From NCBI RefSeq assembly GCF_900116865.1, contig NZ_FPCD01000021.1, positions 1 to 53,488 of the forward strand: a stretch of DNA of 53,488 nt. Reading direction: 5' to 3'. Positions 25,143 to 34,415 of the stretch are shown in pieces (within the stretch, counting starts at the first letter, position 1; every line of letters begins with the position of its first letter). Below the pieces are notes generated by a model. It was not told the DNA's origin, did not search any database, and saw only the letters and a list, made by a program, of their open reading frames with translations. Position numbers and translations under genes: made by a program. Origin of the DNA: Butyrivibrio sp. M55 (GTDB lineage: Bacteria; Bacillota; Clostridia; Lachnospirales; Lachnospiraceae).

Positions 25143-25759
25143 TGCCTTGCTCCTTTCTTAAGTGCTTTTTCAAAATATGCGTTGGCAACATCTACACCAT
25201 CGGTAATTGCCTTAGATGTAATCGTCGCTCCGGAAATCGCCTCAATCTGAGAACCGGAATCAGAAAGCTGTCCTGACTTTACAACAGAAAACTGCACGGC
25301 GTTCTTACCGGCAAACTGAGGTGCAATGATCTTTTCCGCATTCATTCCAAGTCCGGGTGTCTCCGCAATTGAAATAATGGAGATTCCGTTCATCTTGCCA
25401 CCGTTTGTTATTCCGACAGTGAATATAATCGAATCGCCATAACCTTTGGTTTTCATCTGAATTACATATCCGAGCAGATCTCCGTTAAGATCAAGCGCCT
25501 GTTTTACGCCCTGTAAGCGAACTCCCTTTACTGCAAGTTCATCATACACATCTTCCAATATATCTTCATCCCATCTGATGTCATTGAATGTGATCGCATC
25601 ACTGAATACGGACTGATTGGCTTTGTTCTGCGCCAACATATCCTGATATGCTATCGGATCTTTTGTAACTTGATATACAAGTCCCAAAAGAGCTCCCGCA
25701 ACCAAAGTAATGATAAAAAGTATAAAGGCGTTTTTGATCATGCCAAAAAATTCTCTCAT
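25139..25759 (-). CDS. rnfG: Rnf complex FMN-carrying subunit G
   Basis: 206 residues: one N-terminal TM helix (about 10-30) and an extracytoplasmic FMN-binding domain. SGATITSKA near residues 178-186 holds the Thr that carries covalent FMN. It passes electrons across the membrane face between RnfD and the RnfAE iron-sulfur centre. It overlaps rnfD and rnfE by four bases each. Confidence 0.96.
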   Translation of the reverse strand: MREFFGMIKNAFILFIITLVAGALLGLVYQVTKDPIAYQDMLAQNKANQSVFSDAITFNDIRWDEDILEDVYDELAVKGVRLQGVKQALDLNGDLLGYVIQMKTKGYGDSIIFTVGITNGGKMNGISIISIAETPGLGMNAEKIIAPQFAGKNAVQFSVVKSGQLSDSGSQIEAISGATITSKAITDGVDVANAYFEKALKKGARQ

Positions 25760-26706
25760 GCTTTCATCGCCTCCTTTTTAGCTTTTCCCCTGATTCCGAA
25801 TGCTCTCGGAATAGTTACTCTCTCAATAAGCGGAACCAAAAGATTTCCGATTATGATAGCGTACGAAACGCCCTCGGCATTGGCTCCGAAAACACGGAAC
25901 ATTCCGGTCAAAAGACCTAATACGATTCCGTAAATATATCTTCCCTTCGGAGTAATGGGGCAGGTTACATAGTCTGTTGCCATGAAAAATGCACCGAGCA
26001 TAAGTCCGCCGCCCGAAAGATGTGCGGCAATATATCCCCAGTTAAATCCATAATCTCCAAACAGACCTACAAAAGCCACAAATGAAACAATATAGCTGAA
26101 AGGGATAACATAATCAATTACTCCCACGGCAAAAAGGATAATCGCTCCGATAACAATGCAGACCATTGATGTCTCTCCTATTGTTCCCGAAGTATTTCCA
26201 ATTATCATATCCTTGATATTAACCTGAACGCTGTTCTTAAGGTTAAAAAGAGGTGTCGCTCCCGAATATGCATCACAGTTAAAGTTTGTCATTATTGCAG
26301 GAAAAGAGATCATCAGAAAGCATCTTGCGCCGAGAGCGGGATTCATGAAATTCTGTCCCACGCCTCCAAAGAGCTGCTTAACCATAACAATCGCAAAAGC
26401 TCCGCCGAGTACAGGAACCCAGAGCGGCGCTGCAGGCGGCAGGTTAAGTGCAAGAAGCAGTCCTGTGACCACTGCGGTAAAATCATTTATAGTGATAGGC
26501 TTACGAAGCACCATAGAGCTTATGATCTCGGAAGCAACGCATGATGCGATTGAAACTCCGATCAAAAAGATTGTGTAAACACCAAAATTATATATTCCAT
26601 ATCCGGTAGCAGGAAGAAGCGCAATAAGTACCCAGATCATAATATTCGAGGTAGTCACGCTTGATCTTACATGCGGATTGGATGACACCTTTCTCAATTT
26701 TTCCAT
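25756..26706 (-). CDS. rnfD: Rnf complex membrane subunit D
   Basis: 316 residues, about nine to ten TM helices. YSGATPLF contains the Thr to which FMN is covalently bound; MKQLFGGVGQNFMNPALGAR and ATDYVTCPITPKGR are family signatures. The start was set at MEKLRKVSS: the AGGGGGA ribosome site lies just before it and inside the longer frame that begins at 26739. It starts 13 bases after rnfC. Confidence 0.96.
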   Translation of the reverse strand: MEKLRKVSSNPHVRSSVTTSNIMIWVLIALLPATGYGIYNFGVYTIFLIGVSIASCVASEIISSMVLRKPITINDFTAVVTGLLLALNLPPAAPLWVPVLGGAFAIVMVKQLFGGVGQNFMNPALGARCFLMISFPAIMTNFNCDAYSGATPLFNLKNSVQVNIKDMIIGNTSGTIGETSMVCIVIGAIILFAVGVIDYVIPFSYIVSFVAFVGLFGDYGFNWGYIAAHLSGGGLMLGAFFMATDYVTCPITPKGRYIYGIVLGLLTGMFRVFGANAEGVSYAIIIGNLLVPLIERVTIPRAFGIRGKAKKEAMKA

Positions 26707-26719
26707 CAAAATGTCCCCC

Positions 26720-28036
26720 TTACTTTTTCCTATTTGCAAGCTGAATTTTTCTCATACCTTTGATCAGCTGAGTAAGCTGTCTCCTCGCAGGACAAATATA
26801 ACTGCAGCATCCGCACTCGCAACATTCCATTCCGTATAACTGAAGGAATTTTTTCTCATCGTTATGTTCTACCGCATCGGCAAGATTCTTGGGAATGAGT
26901 CTTTCAGGACACACTTCAACACACCTTGCGCAGTTAATGCAGGCCGACGGTTCGAACTGTGAAACGGCATCTTTTGTAAGGCATGTAAGCGCAGATGCAG
27001 TCTTTGTAGTGGGAACATCAAGATCAAATATGGCAAATCCCATCATGGGACCACCGGAAATAATCTTGGCAGGCTCTTTGTAAAAGCCTCCGGCATCATC
27101 TAAAAGCTGAGTGTAGCTTGTTCCTATTCTTACTTTGTAGTTTCTGGGATTTGCAACGGCATCACCTGTGATGGTAACGATTCTCTCCATCAAAGGTCTG
27201 CCCTCTTTTACAGCTCTGCAGACAGCACAAAGTGTATCAACATTGTCAACGATACATCCCGCGTCCGCAGGGAGCATTGATGAGTTGATCTCTCTACCCG
27301 TAACGGCATAAATGAGCATACGCTCAGCGCCCTCGGGATATTTAGTTTTTACAGCCTTTACGCTGATATTTTCTAAGTCCTTTGTAAGATCTCTGAATAT
27401 CTTGATCGCGTCCGGCTTATTATCTTCAATCGCAAGTATTCCTCTGGCATTAGGAAAAATGCTAACGGCAATCTTCAGTCCTTCCAAAAGCAGTTCAGGT
27501 TCCTCGATCATACGCCTGTAATCGGAAGTCAGATATGGTTCACATTCTGAGCAGTTAGCAATTACATAATCGATCTTATCGGGTTCCTTCGGTGAAAATT
27601 TTACTGCGGTAGGGAAACCTGCACCTCCCATACCTACCACGCCGGCCTCTCTGACAGCCTCAATCTTGTCCTCAGCGGTCATCTCGTCATAGCGCTTACG
27701 CGGTCTGAATCTCACCTCTTCATATCGTTCATCGTTCTCAACGATGATACTCTCACACATAGCTCCCGTAGCAAGTCGTCTCGGTTCGATCGCGACAACA
27801 GTACCGGAAACAGTTGCATAAATAGGCGCAGACACAAAGCCGTTTGCCTCCGCAATCTTCTGTCCGGTCAAAACATGGTCTCCTACGGCAACTATGGCCT
27901 TTGCCGGTGCACCAATGTGCTGTGACAAAGGATATACCAAGTCTCCTTTTGGTAGCACTGATTTTATGGGCTTATCCTTAGTTAACTCTTTGCCTTCATA
28001 AGGATGTATGCCGCCCTTAAAAGTACCTTTTGCCAT
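26720..28036 (-). CDS. rnfC: Rnf complex NADH-side subunit C
   Basis: 438 residues, cytoplasmic peripheral subunit that reduces NAD+. The NADH/FMN region has VVGMGGAGFPTAVK (about 131-144) and the C-terminus carries two [4Fe-4S] motifs (CINCARCVEVCP and CCECGCCSYICPA). First gene of the operon. A candidate promoter TTGATA with TATAAA at 15 bp lies at 28127-28101. Gene order C-D-G-E-A-B is that of acetogenic and other Clostridia. Confidence 0.97.
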   Translation of the reverse strand: MAKGTFKGGIHPYEGKELTKDKPIKSVLPKGDLVYPLSQHIGAPAKAIVAVGDHVLTGQKIAEANGFVSAPIYATVSGTVVAIEPRRLATGAMCESIIVENDERYEEVRFRPRKRYDEMTAEDKIEAVREAGVVGMGGAGFPTAVKFSPKEPDKIDYVIANCSECEPYLTSDYRRMIEEPELLLEGLKIAVSIFPNARGILAIEDNKPDAIKIFRDLTKDLENISVKAVKTKYPEGAERMLIYAVTGREINSSMLPADAGCIVDNVDTLCAVCRAVKEGRPLMERIVTITGDAVANPRNYKVRIGTSYTQLLDDAGGFYKEPAKIISGGPMMGFAIFDLDVPTTKTASALTCLTKDAVSQFEPSACINCARCVEVCPERLIPKNLADAVEHNDEKKFLQLYGMECCECGCCSYICPARRQLTQLIKGMRKIQLANRKK

Positions 28037-28249
28037 TTCCTACCCTTCTTTCGATTGTTTTAGAAAAATATTTACCTGAATAGATAATTTCAGATTGGTT
28101 TTTATACCACTGCTTTAATTGTATCAAATTTTTAATCAAAATTAATGATTAATCTCAAAAATTGCGGATATTATTTTAACAAAATACTGCTTTAGTTTTT
28201 GTGGTACAATTATTTATAAGGTGATTTTTGAAAGTAGGTATAACTTAGC

Positions 28250-29458
28250 ATGAAGAAAAGTATCAAAAACATCACATTTTCAGACGATCATATCATCCAC
28301 AAACTGCCGCAGATGCTCGGATGCAGCAATGACGACATATTATTTATAGATATAGAAACAACCGGCCTTTCTCCCAGAAACTCAGACATTTATATGATAG
28401 GCCTCTCTTATTGTGAAAACGATTCCTGGCGAATTGTCCAGCTTTTTGCGGAAAATACGGCCGAAGAAGCCCATATTCTCAAGGTTTTTGCCAGAAATTA
28501 CGGCAATCACTCAAAGATAATCAACTTTAACGGAGACAGATTCGATCTTCCTTTTTTAAAAAACAAGTTTGATAAATATAAGATTCCCAATCCCATCGAA
28601 GATGCGGATTCAATAGATCTTCAAAAGATCATACGTCCTTATCAGGATCAGCTCGGTCTCATAGATTGCAAACAGAGAACAATCGAGATGTACCTTGGTA
28701 CCACAAGAAAAAATAAACATGACGGCAAAAGTCTTTTGCCCATTTATGCTTCATACAAAAAGACAATGGCAAGGCAGCCTCTTGAGATTCTTTTCCTTCA
28801 CAACTATGAAGACGTAAAAGGAATGTTTGCTCTGTTACCGATGTTCCTCTTTCTCAAATTCTTTTCACTTTTCAGGAACATGCCCGGAACATCGATCAAA
28901 ACGGACGAACCAATTTCTCCCGAGAATTATCTTGCCTCCGATTTACCGGATGAAGAAACTGTTCTTCCCGTAAAGGCAAAGAAGGTTCAGGCCAATTATT
29001 ACAATGATTATGAAGGCAATCTCAAGAAAGAAATATTCATGAAACTCGAGCTACCCTTTGCATTGCCATCCTCTTTGACAGGGCATCTTGATGACTGTTA
29101 TTTCAAGACCGACAAGGATGAAGCAATCTTAAGAGTTCCTATATATGAGGCGGAGCTTAAATATTACTATTCCAATTACAACGATTACTACTATCTTCCA
29201 AAAGAAGATACGGCAATCCACAAGTCAATTGCATCATTTGTTGACAAGAAGTACAGGGAAAAGGCTAAACCCGATAATTGCTACACCAAGAAAAGCGGAC
29301 AATATCTGAGAGAATGGGACCTTGTATTCACACCCTTCTTTAAGTCAGACTACAAGGATGAAAGAATATTCTTTGACCTCAACGCTAATCTTAAGCAAAG
29401 TCGCTTTGCTTTAAGTGTATACGCATCGCACATAATTGCACATATTCTTGAAATTTAA
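28250..29458 (+). CDS. Ribonuclease H-like (YprB-type) exonuclease domain protein
   Basis: 402 residues. The N-terminal domain (about 25-205) has DEDD-exonuclease residues in order: FIDIETTGL, FNGDRFDLPFL and HNYEDVKGM, matching the YprB RNase H-like domain. The C-terminal half (about 225-400) is tyrosine-rich and unassigned. In Bacillus YprB is followed by a helicase-like partner; none is seen here. Substrate (DNA or RNA) is unknown. The ribosome site is weak (AGG 11 bases upstream). It is divergent from rnfC and ends in a good terminator. Confidence 0.8.
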   Translation: MKKSIKNITFSDDHIIHKLPQMLGCSNDDILFIDIETTGLSPRNSDIYMIGLSYCENDSWRIVQLFAENTAEEAHILKVFARNYGNHSKIINFNGDRFDLPFLKNKFDKYKIPNPIEDADSIDLQKIIRPYQDQLGLIDCKQRTIEMYLGTTRKNKHDGKSLLPIYASYKKTMARQPLEILFLHNYEDVKGMFALLPMFLFLKFFSLFRNMPGTSIKTDEPISPENYLASDLPDEETVLPVKAKKVQANYYNDYEGNLKKEIFMKLELPFALPSSLTGHLDDCYFKTDKDEAILRVPIYEAELKYYYSNYNDYYYLPKEDTAIHKSIASFVDKKYREKAKPDNCYTKKSGQYLREWDLVFTPFFKSDYKDERIFFDLNANLKQSRFALSVYASHIIAHILEI

Positions 29459-29496
29459 AAGGCTTTCGCACCGGATAAGTGTGAAAGCCTTATTTC
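29459..29496 (+). terminator. Terminator of the YprB-like gene
   Basis: AAGGCTTTCGCAC and GTGTGAAAGCCTT pair around a short loop right after the stop codon and are followed by ATTTCTT. The A-rich other side is weaker, so the plus direction is favoured, though the convergent cheR may share it. Confidence 0.75.
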
Positions 29497-29517
29497 TTGT
29501 TAAATAGCGTATTTAAT

Positions 29518-30303
29518 TTAGTTCAGGGGTCTTTCGTAATAGAATGAGTTCTTTCTTACGTAACCCATATCCTTATAATTTATGATCTGCTCTGTACTTC
29601 CGATAAAGAGTATTCCACCGGGAGCAAGTGAATCATAATATTTTCTGAATATCTCGTCCTTAGCTTCTTCAGTGAAATAAATAAGCACGTTTCTGCATAC
29701 AAGGAGATGACAATCCTTCGGGTACGGATCTCTCAAAAGATCTGCCTGCTTGAAAGTAACTCTTGATTTGATCTCATCGGATACCTTCATCTTTCCGTCA
29801 GCAGTTTCTTCAAAATACTTGGTCTTAAATTCTGCCGGAACGCCGGCAACTTCCTTTTTATCGTAGATTCCCGCCTTAGCCTTTGCAAGAACAACCGCAT
29901 CAAGATCGGTTGCGAGAACGTTTATCTGATTTAACGGCATGTGCTTTGAAAGCATCATAACAATAGTATATGGCTCGTCACCTGTAGAACAAGCAGCGCT
30001 CCAGATCTTAAGATTTTTGCCAAACTTTTTCATAAGTTCAGGAACCATCTCTTTATCCATCAAATTCCACTGGTCTGCATTTCTGAAGAATTCAGAAACA
30101 TTGATAGTAAGATAGGATACAAAAGAATCAAGCGCCTCTCTGTCCTTCTTTATAAGATCAGCAAAACCATCATAGCCCTTTACATCATACTTCCCTATGA
30201 GGGTATCGATTCGCCTCTTCATCTGCTTTTCTTTATATGAATTGAGGTCAATCTTAGTCAGATCATAGACTGCTTTTTTAAACCACTCATAATCATATGC
30301 CAT
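29518..30303 (-). CDS. cheR: Chemotaxis protein methyltransferase
   Basis: 261 residues. N-terminal all-helical domain (1-75, TINVSEFFRN at its end), then the SAM-dependent methyltransferase domain with SAACSTGDEPYT (SAM loop), LATDLD and CRNVLIYF. It methylates glutamates on chemoreceptors. AGGAGG is seven bases before ATG. It stands alone, away from any chemotaxis operon, and together with the FliY/CheC-like gene shows the organism is chemotactic. Confidence 0.95.
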   Translation of the reverse strand: MAYDYEWFKKAVYDLTKIDLNSYKEKQMKRRIDTLIGKYDVKGYDGFADLIKKDREALDSFVSYLTINVSEFFRNADQWNLMDKEMVPELMKKFGKNLKIWSAACSTGDEPYTIVMMLSKHMPLNQINVLATDLDAVVLAKAKAGIYDKKEVAGVPAEFKTKYFEETADGKMKVSDEIKSRVTFKQADLLRDPYPKDCHLLVCRNVLIYFTEEAKDEIFRKYYDSLAPGGILFIGSTEQIINYKDMGYVRKNSFYYERPLN

Positions 30304-30369
30304 GGATAATCCTCCTGATTCTTTTTTCTTTTATTGTATTATAGTGCGAATTGTATGTAAAATTAAAAA

Positions 30370-30406
30370 AAAATAAAAACCGGCATTTCTGCCGATTTTT
30401 ATTTTT
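30370..30406 (-). terminator. Terminator of the cmk-ispH-rpsA run
   Basis: Minus strand: AATCGGCAGAAATGCCGGTTTTTATTTTT, a compact stem with GAAA-type loop and a long T run, starting about 20 bases after the rpsA stop. The other strand also has a T run, so it may be bidirectional. Confidence 0.85.
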
Positions 30407-30425
30407 ATATGATGTTTAGAAACTA

Positions 30426-31565
30426 TTAGTTCTCTTCCTGTTCCTGCTCTGCGATAACCTTATCGATATCTACAGAAACAACATCTCCGCTCTCGGCCTC
30501 TTCTTCCTTCTCAGGAGCGAACATAGCCTTGATTGAAAGGCTGATCTTCTTCTCCTCTTCATTGAAGTCTACAATCTTAGCTTCAACTTCCTGGCCAACC
30601 TTAAGTACGTCAGCAGGCTTCTCAACATGCTCCTTAGCAATCTGAGAAACATGAAGAAGTGCGTCGATACCGGGCTCAAGCTCTACGAATGCACCGAAAT
30701 CAGTCATTCTTGCAACTTTACCGGTTACAACATTACCTACAGCATACTTAACTGTAGCGTCCTTCCAAGGATTCTCGTTGTCGAACTTTCTTGAAAGCGC
30801 GATCTTGCTGCCGTCGATGCTCTTAACGAGTACCTTAACAGTGTCACCGATCTTGAATGCTTTCTTAGGGCTCTCAACACGTCCCCAGCTCATCTCTGAA
30901 ATGTGAAGAAGTCCGTCTGCTCCGCCAAGATCGATGAAAGCACCGAAATCTGTAACGTTCTTTACAACGCCTTCTACAACATCGCCAACTTTGATTGAAT
31001 CAAAGAGCTTCTTAGCCTGCTCAGCCTTCTCTGCTGTAACAAGCATTCTTCTGTTACCGATGTATCTTCTTCTCTTAGGATTGTACTCAGTAACAACAAA
31101 TTGGATCTCCTGATCCTGATACTTTGAGAGATCTTTCTCATAACTATCGGAAACAAGGCTTGCAGGTATGAAGATTCTAACTTCGTCAACAACAACTGTA
31201 AGTCCGCCCTCGAGAACCTGTACAACCTTAGCTGTAAGAACTTCCTTGTTATTGAAAGCTTCTTCGATTCTCTTGTTTCCTCTGTCGATAGCGAGTCGCT
31301 TGTATGAAAGAATAACCTGTCCATCTGCGTCGTTTGTCTTGAGCACTTTGACATCCATAGTGTCACCGACTTTGACTACAGTTGTAAGGTCAATACTGTT
31401 ATCGTTGCTATATTCGTTCTTAGTCAAGATACCATCGGACTTGTAACCAATGTTAAGAATTATCTCGTCAGGCTTAACGTCAATAACAGTTCCCTCAACA
31501 ACCTCCCCCGTGTGAATTGTTTTGAAAGATGCGTTAAGCAACTGTTCAAAAGTTTCTTCTGACAT
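30426..31565 (-). CDS. rpsA: S1 RNA-binding domain protein, ribosomal protein S1 homologue
   Basis: 379 residues with four S1 (OB-fold) domains, starting near residues 17, 100, 185 and 270; the third and fourth have the classic TDFGAFIDLGGADGLLHISE pattern. Four domains is the Firmicute form; the E. coli protein has six. It helps mRNA binding by the 30S subunit. The start was set at MSEETFEQ with AGGAGG eight bases upstream, inside the longer frame from 31583. The start lies 20 bases inside ispH, so the two are translationally linked, an arrangement common in Clostridia where ispH and S1 are adjacent or fused. Confidence 0.93.
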   Translation of the reverse strand: MSEETFEQLLNASFKTIHTGEVVEGTVIDVKPDEIILNIGYKSDGILTKNEYSNDNSIDLTTVVKVGDTMDVKVLKTNDADGQVILSYKRLAIDRGNKRIEEAFNNKEVLTAKVVQVLEGGLTVVVDEVRIFIPASLVSDSYEKDLSKYQDQEIQFVVTEYNPKRRRYIGNRRMLVTAEKAEQAKKLFDSIKVGDVVEGVVKNVTDFGAFIDLGGADGLLHISEMSWGRVESPKKAFKIGDTVKVLVKSIDGSKIALSRKFDNENPWKDATVKYAVGNVVTGKVARMTDFGAFVELEPGIDALLHVSQIAKEHVEKPADVLKVGQEVEAKIVDFNEEEKKISLSIKAMFAPEKEEEAESGDVVSVDIDKVIAEQEQEEN

Positions 31566-32400
31566 AATTCTGAACCTCCTCAATAATGTTCTTTGGGGTT
31601 GATGCCCCGGCGGTAATCCCCACTAGTTTAACCGCTTCCTTTCTCTCTAGATGCAAGTCATCCAGTGTCTGAATAAAATATGTTTTGGCACATTTCTGAT
31701 TGCAAATTTCGTATAGTTTTCTCGAATTTGAACTATGTGCCCCTCCGATCACTATCATCACATCTGCCTTGGATGCAATGTCTTCTGCTTCGGACTGACG
31801 CTCGTCAGTAGCGTTACATATAGTATTCACAATATTAATATTGTAACCGTTATTCCCAAAGATTTCAACGGTTTCTTGAAATTTATTCTTGTTAAATGTA
31901 GTCTGAGAAACTATAGTATACTCTTTTTCTCGGTCACCACGGAACTTTTCGGCACTTTCGGGTGAATCGATAACAAAAACTTCACCATCGGCATAACTCA
32001 CAATTCCCTCGACCTCGGGATGATTTGCACTTCCGACTACTATTATGGATTTGCCTTTCCCACTTTCCTCAGAAACTATCTTATGTATGCGCTTTACAAA
32101 AGGACATGTCGCATCAATGATCTCAAGCCCCGTCGCAGCTATTTTTTCATGAACTTCTCTGGTAACTCCGTGAGATCTTATAACTATTATCCCACTTTTT
32201 ATTCCCTCAAGTTCATCAACGGACTCAATGACCTTGACGCCCTTTTCCTCCATATCTTTCACAACTATCTCATTGTGTATTATGGGGCCGTATGTGTATA
32301 TATTCATTCCCGGATTATTCTTTATCTGCTCATAAACGGTATCTACCGCCTTTGTAACACCAAAGCAAAAACCCGCATGTTCAGCCAGGATTACTTCCAT
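31546..32400 (-). CDS. ispH: 4-hydroxy-3-methylbut-2-enyl diphosphate reductase
   Basis: 284 residues. Last enzyme of the MEP isoprenoid pathway, an oxygen-sensitive [4Fe-4S] enzyme yielding IPP and DMAPP. The three cluster cysteines are visible: C12 in AGFCFGV, one in DATCPFV and one in NTICNATDERQ. The start was set at MEVILAEH with AAAGGA just before it; the longer frame from 32433 overlaps cmk. It lies ten bases after cmk and runs into rpsA. Confidence 0.96.
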   Translation of the reverse strand: MEVILAEHAGFCFGVTKAVDTVYEQIKNNPGMNIYTYGPIIHNEIVVKDMEEKGVKVIESVDELEGIKSGIIVIRSHGVTREVHEKIAATGLEIIDATCPFVKRIHKIVSEESGKGKSIIVVGSANHPEVEGIVSYADGEVFVIDSPESAEKFRGDREKEYTIVSQTTFNKNKFQETVEIFGNNGYNINIVNTICNATDERQSEAEDIASKADVMIVIGGAHSSNSRKLYEICNQKCAKTYFIQTLDDLHLERKEAVKLVGITAGASTPKNIIEEVQNYVRRNF

Positions 32401-32410
32401 CTTTTTCCTT

Positions 32411-33073
32411 TCAAACGCCCTTATAGAGCTCAATAATCTTATCTTTAACTTCCTCGATCGTCATATCCGAAGAATCAAGAAATACCGCATCATCTGCCTG
32501 CTTAAGCGGAGATATCTCTCTGTGCATATCCCTGTAATCTCTGTCTATAATGTCCTTTTCGATTTCTTCGAGATTGCAATCAACCTTCTTTGCAACAAGT
32601 TCCTTGTATCTTCTCTCTGCGCGCACACGTGAGCTTGCTGTAAGATAAACCTTGAGATTTGCACCGGGAAGTACCACTGTTCCGATATCCCTTCCGTCCA
32701 TTACGACATCAGTCTTCTCGGCGAGCTTCTGCTGAAGTTCCACAAGTTTCTCTCTCACGGCTGCGTTTACACTTATTGCGGAAGTCATGTTTCCTACTTC
32801 TTCTGTTCTTATAAGTCCATTTACGTTTTCGCCGTTTAAGTATACAACCTGCTCGTTGTTTTCATGCTTTATTGTAATATCGGCCTCTTTGCAAGAGCCG
32901 GCTACCTTTTCGCTTTCATCTGCACCAATTCCGTTTTTTAACATGTAAAGAGCCATTGCTCTGTACATAGCGCCTGTATCTACATAAATAAATCCAAGCT
33001 CCTGCGCAACCTTTCTTGCAATCGTGCTCTTTCCCGCTCCCGCAGGTCCGTCTATAGCAATACTTCTAGCCAT
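32411..33073 (-). CDS. cmk: Cytidylate kinase
   Basis: 220 residues. It phosphorylates CMP and dCMP. P-loop GPAGAGKST at residues 9-17, FIYVDTGAMYRA, MDGRDIGTVV and the RDYRDMHREISPL lid region are all present. It sits 21 bases after the flavoprotein gene and 10 bases before ispH, the usual Clostridia order. Confidence 0.96.
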   Translation of the reverse strand: MARSIAIDGPAGAGKSTIARKVAQELGFIYVDTGAMYRAMALYMLKNGIGADESEKVAGSCKEADITIKHENNEQVVYLNGENVNGLIRTEEVGNMTSAISVNAAVREKLVELQQKLAEKTDVVMDGRDIGTVVLPGANLKVYLTASSRVRAERRYKELVAKKVDCNLEEIEKDIIDRDYRDMHREISPLKQADDAVFLDSSDMTIEEVKDKIIELYKGV

Positions 33074-33094
33074 TGTAACAATTTCCTCCTAAAA

Positions 33095-34381
33095 TTAACC
33101 GTTCATTCCGGCGCTTTCTCCCGCAAGTCGTCCCGTAGACCATGCAACCTGCAGATTAAATCCTCCGGTCTCGGCATCGATATCCAAAACCTCTCCCGCA
33201 AAGAATAGTCCCTTAACGAGCTTTGATTCCATCGTTGAAGGATCTATCTCTTTTACATTGACACCACCTCTGGTGACTATCGCTTCATTAAAGTTTCGCG
33301 TGCCCACAACCGTCATCGGCACACTCTTTATGAGCTTTACAAGGCTTAGCCTTTCCTCTTTGGTGATATCATGAACCGCTTTTTCGGAATCGATACCTGA
33401 GAGATTAATCATAACAGGAATAAGCTTTGTTGGAAACAGTCCGCCCAAAGCATTCTTAAATTGCTTATTTATAGCACCTTCAAAATCCCTGAGAATCCTT
33501 TTATCAAGCTGTTCCTCGGAAAGAGCGGGCTTAAGATCAAGTAAAAGCCGTGCCTTTACATTTTCTTCATAGTGACAGCTCGCCGTTAAAACCAGCGGTC
33601 CGCTCACTCCAAAGTGTGTAAATAGCATCTCTCCAAAGCCGTCATATACAGGCTTGTCCGCTTTTTTCTTTTTACCGGCAGGCTTTTCTTTCTCTTCTTT
33701 TTGGGATAAAAAGAGCTTTAACCCGACATTCTTAAGTGACAGCCCCTGCAGATCCTTGCACCAGTCCTCTTCTATCACAAACGGAACAAGTGAAGGCACA
33801 GGTTTTACAAGCGAGTGTCCGAGATTCTTCGCAAACTTGTATCCGTCTCCCGTAGAGCCTGTCGAAGGATATGACACGCCTCCCGTGCACACTATCACAC
33901 CGTCAAACTCTTCTCTTGTGATCGGGTCGCCTTTCTTTGAATATGTTATCGCAGAAACCACGCCTCCGCTACTTTCCACAGATAAAACTTCCGTGTCGAA
34001 TATAACCTTTACACCGGCTTTTTTTACGGCATTGTAAAGAGTCCTTATTATATCGGACGAATGGTCTGAAACGGGAAATACTCTGTCTCCGCGCTCAACC
34101 TTCAGCTTACATCCGTTATTTTCAAAAAAGTCCATAACAGCGCTGTTATCATATCCGTACACTGCGCTGTACAAAAATCTCGGATTTCTTTTGACGTGTC
34201 CAAAAAAATCCGTGACATCACAAGCGTTTGTAACGTTGCAACGCCCCTTGCCCGTTATGTAGATCTTTTTCCCGGGCTTTTCATTCTTCTCAAAAACAGT
34301 GACGCTCGCGCTGCTCTCCGCAGCAGCAAGCGCCGCCATCATCCCGGCTGCCCCGCAGCCGATAACCGCTATTTTTTTCAT
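33095..34381 (-). CDS. HI0933/BaiN-like FAD-dependent oxidoreductase
   Basis: 428 residues. N-terminal FAD-binding GCGAAGMMAALAAA, the family marker GKGRCNVTN near residues 44-52, GGVSYPSTGSTGDGY, and the C-terminal FAVGE-like LFFAGEVLDIDAETGGFNLQ, which matches the HI0933/TIGR00275 family. A member in bile-acid converters is called BaiN, but the gene next to cmk occurs in nearly all Clostridia and its general substrate is unknown, so no bile-acid role is claimed. It lies 34 bases after rpiR. Confidence 0.9.
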   Translation of the reverse strand: MKKIAVIGCGAAGMMAALAAAESSASVTVFEKNEKPGKKIYITGKGRCNVTNACDVTDFFGHVKRNPRFLYSAVYGYDNSAVMDFFENNGCKLKVERGDRVFPVSDHSSDIIRTLYNAVKKAGVKVIFDTEVLSVESSGGVVSAITYSKKGDPITREEFDGVIVCTGGVSYPSTGSTGDGYKFAKNLGHSLVKPVPSLVPFVIEEDWCKDLQGLSLKNVGLKLFLSQKEEKEKPAGKKKKADKPVYDGFGEMLFTHFGVSGPLVLTASCHYEENVKARLLLDLKPALSEEQLDKRILRDFEGAINKQFKNALGGLFPTKLIPVMINLSGIDSEKAVHDITKEERLSLVKLIKSVPMTVVGTRNFNEAIVTRGGVNVKEIDPSTMESKLVKGLFFAGEVLDIDAETGGFNLQVAWSTGRLAGESAGMNG

Positions 34382-34415
34382 ATACTGCTAATCCTTAAAC
34401 AAATCAAAACTAAAC

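Noticed and set aside
33095..34381. Specific bile-acid reductase (BaiN)
   Set aside because: The family match is good, but this gene next to cmk is widespread in Clostridia without bile-acid genes and no other bai gene is present.
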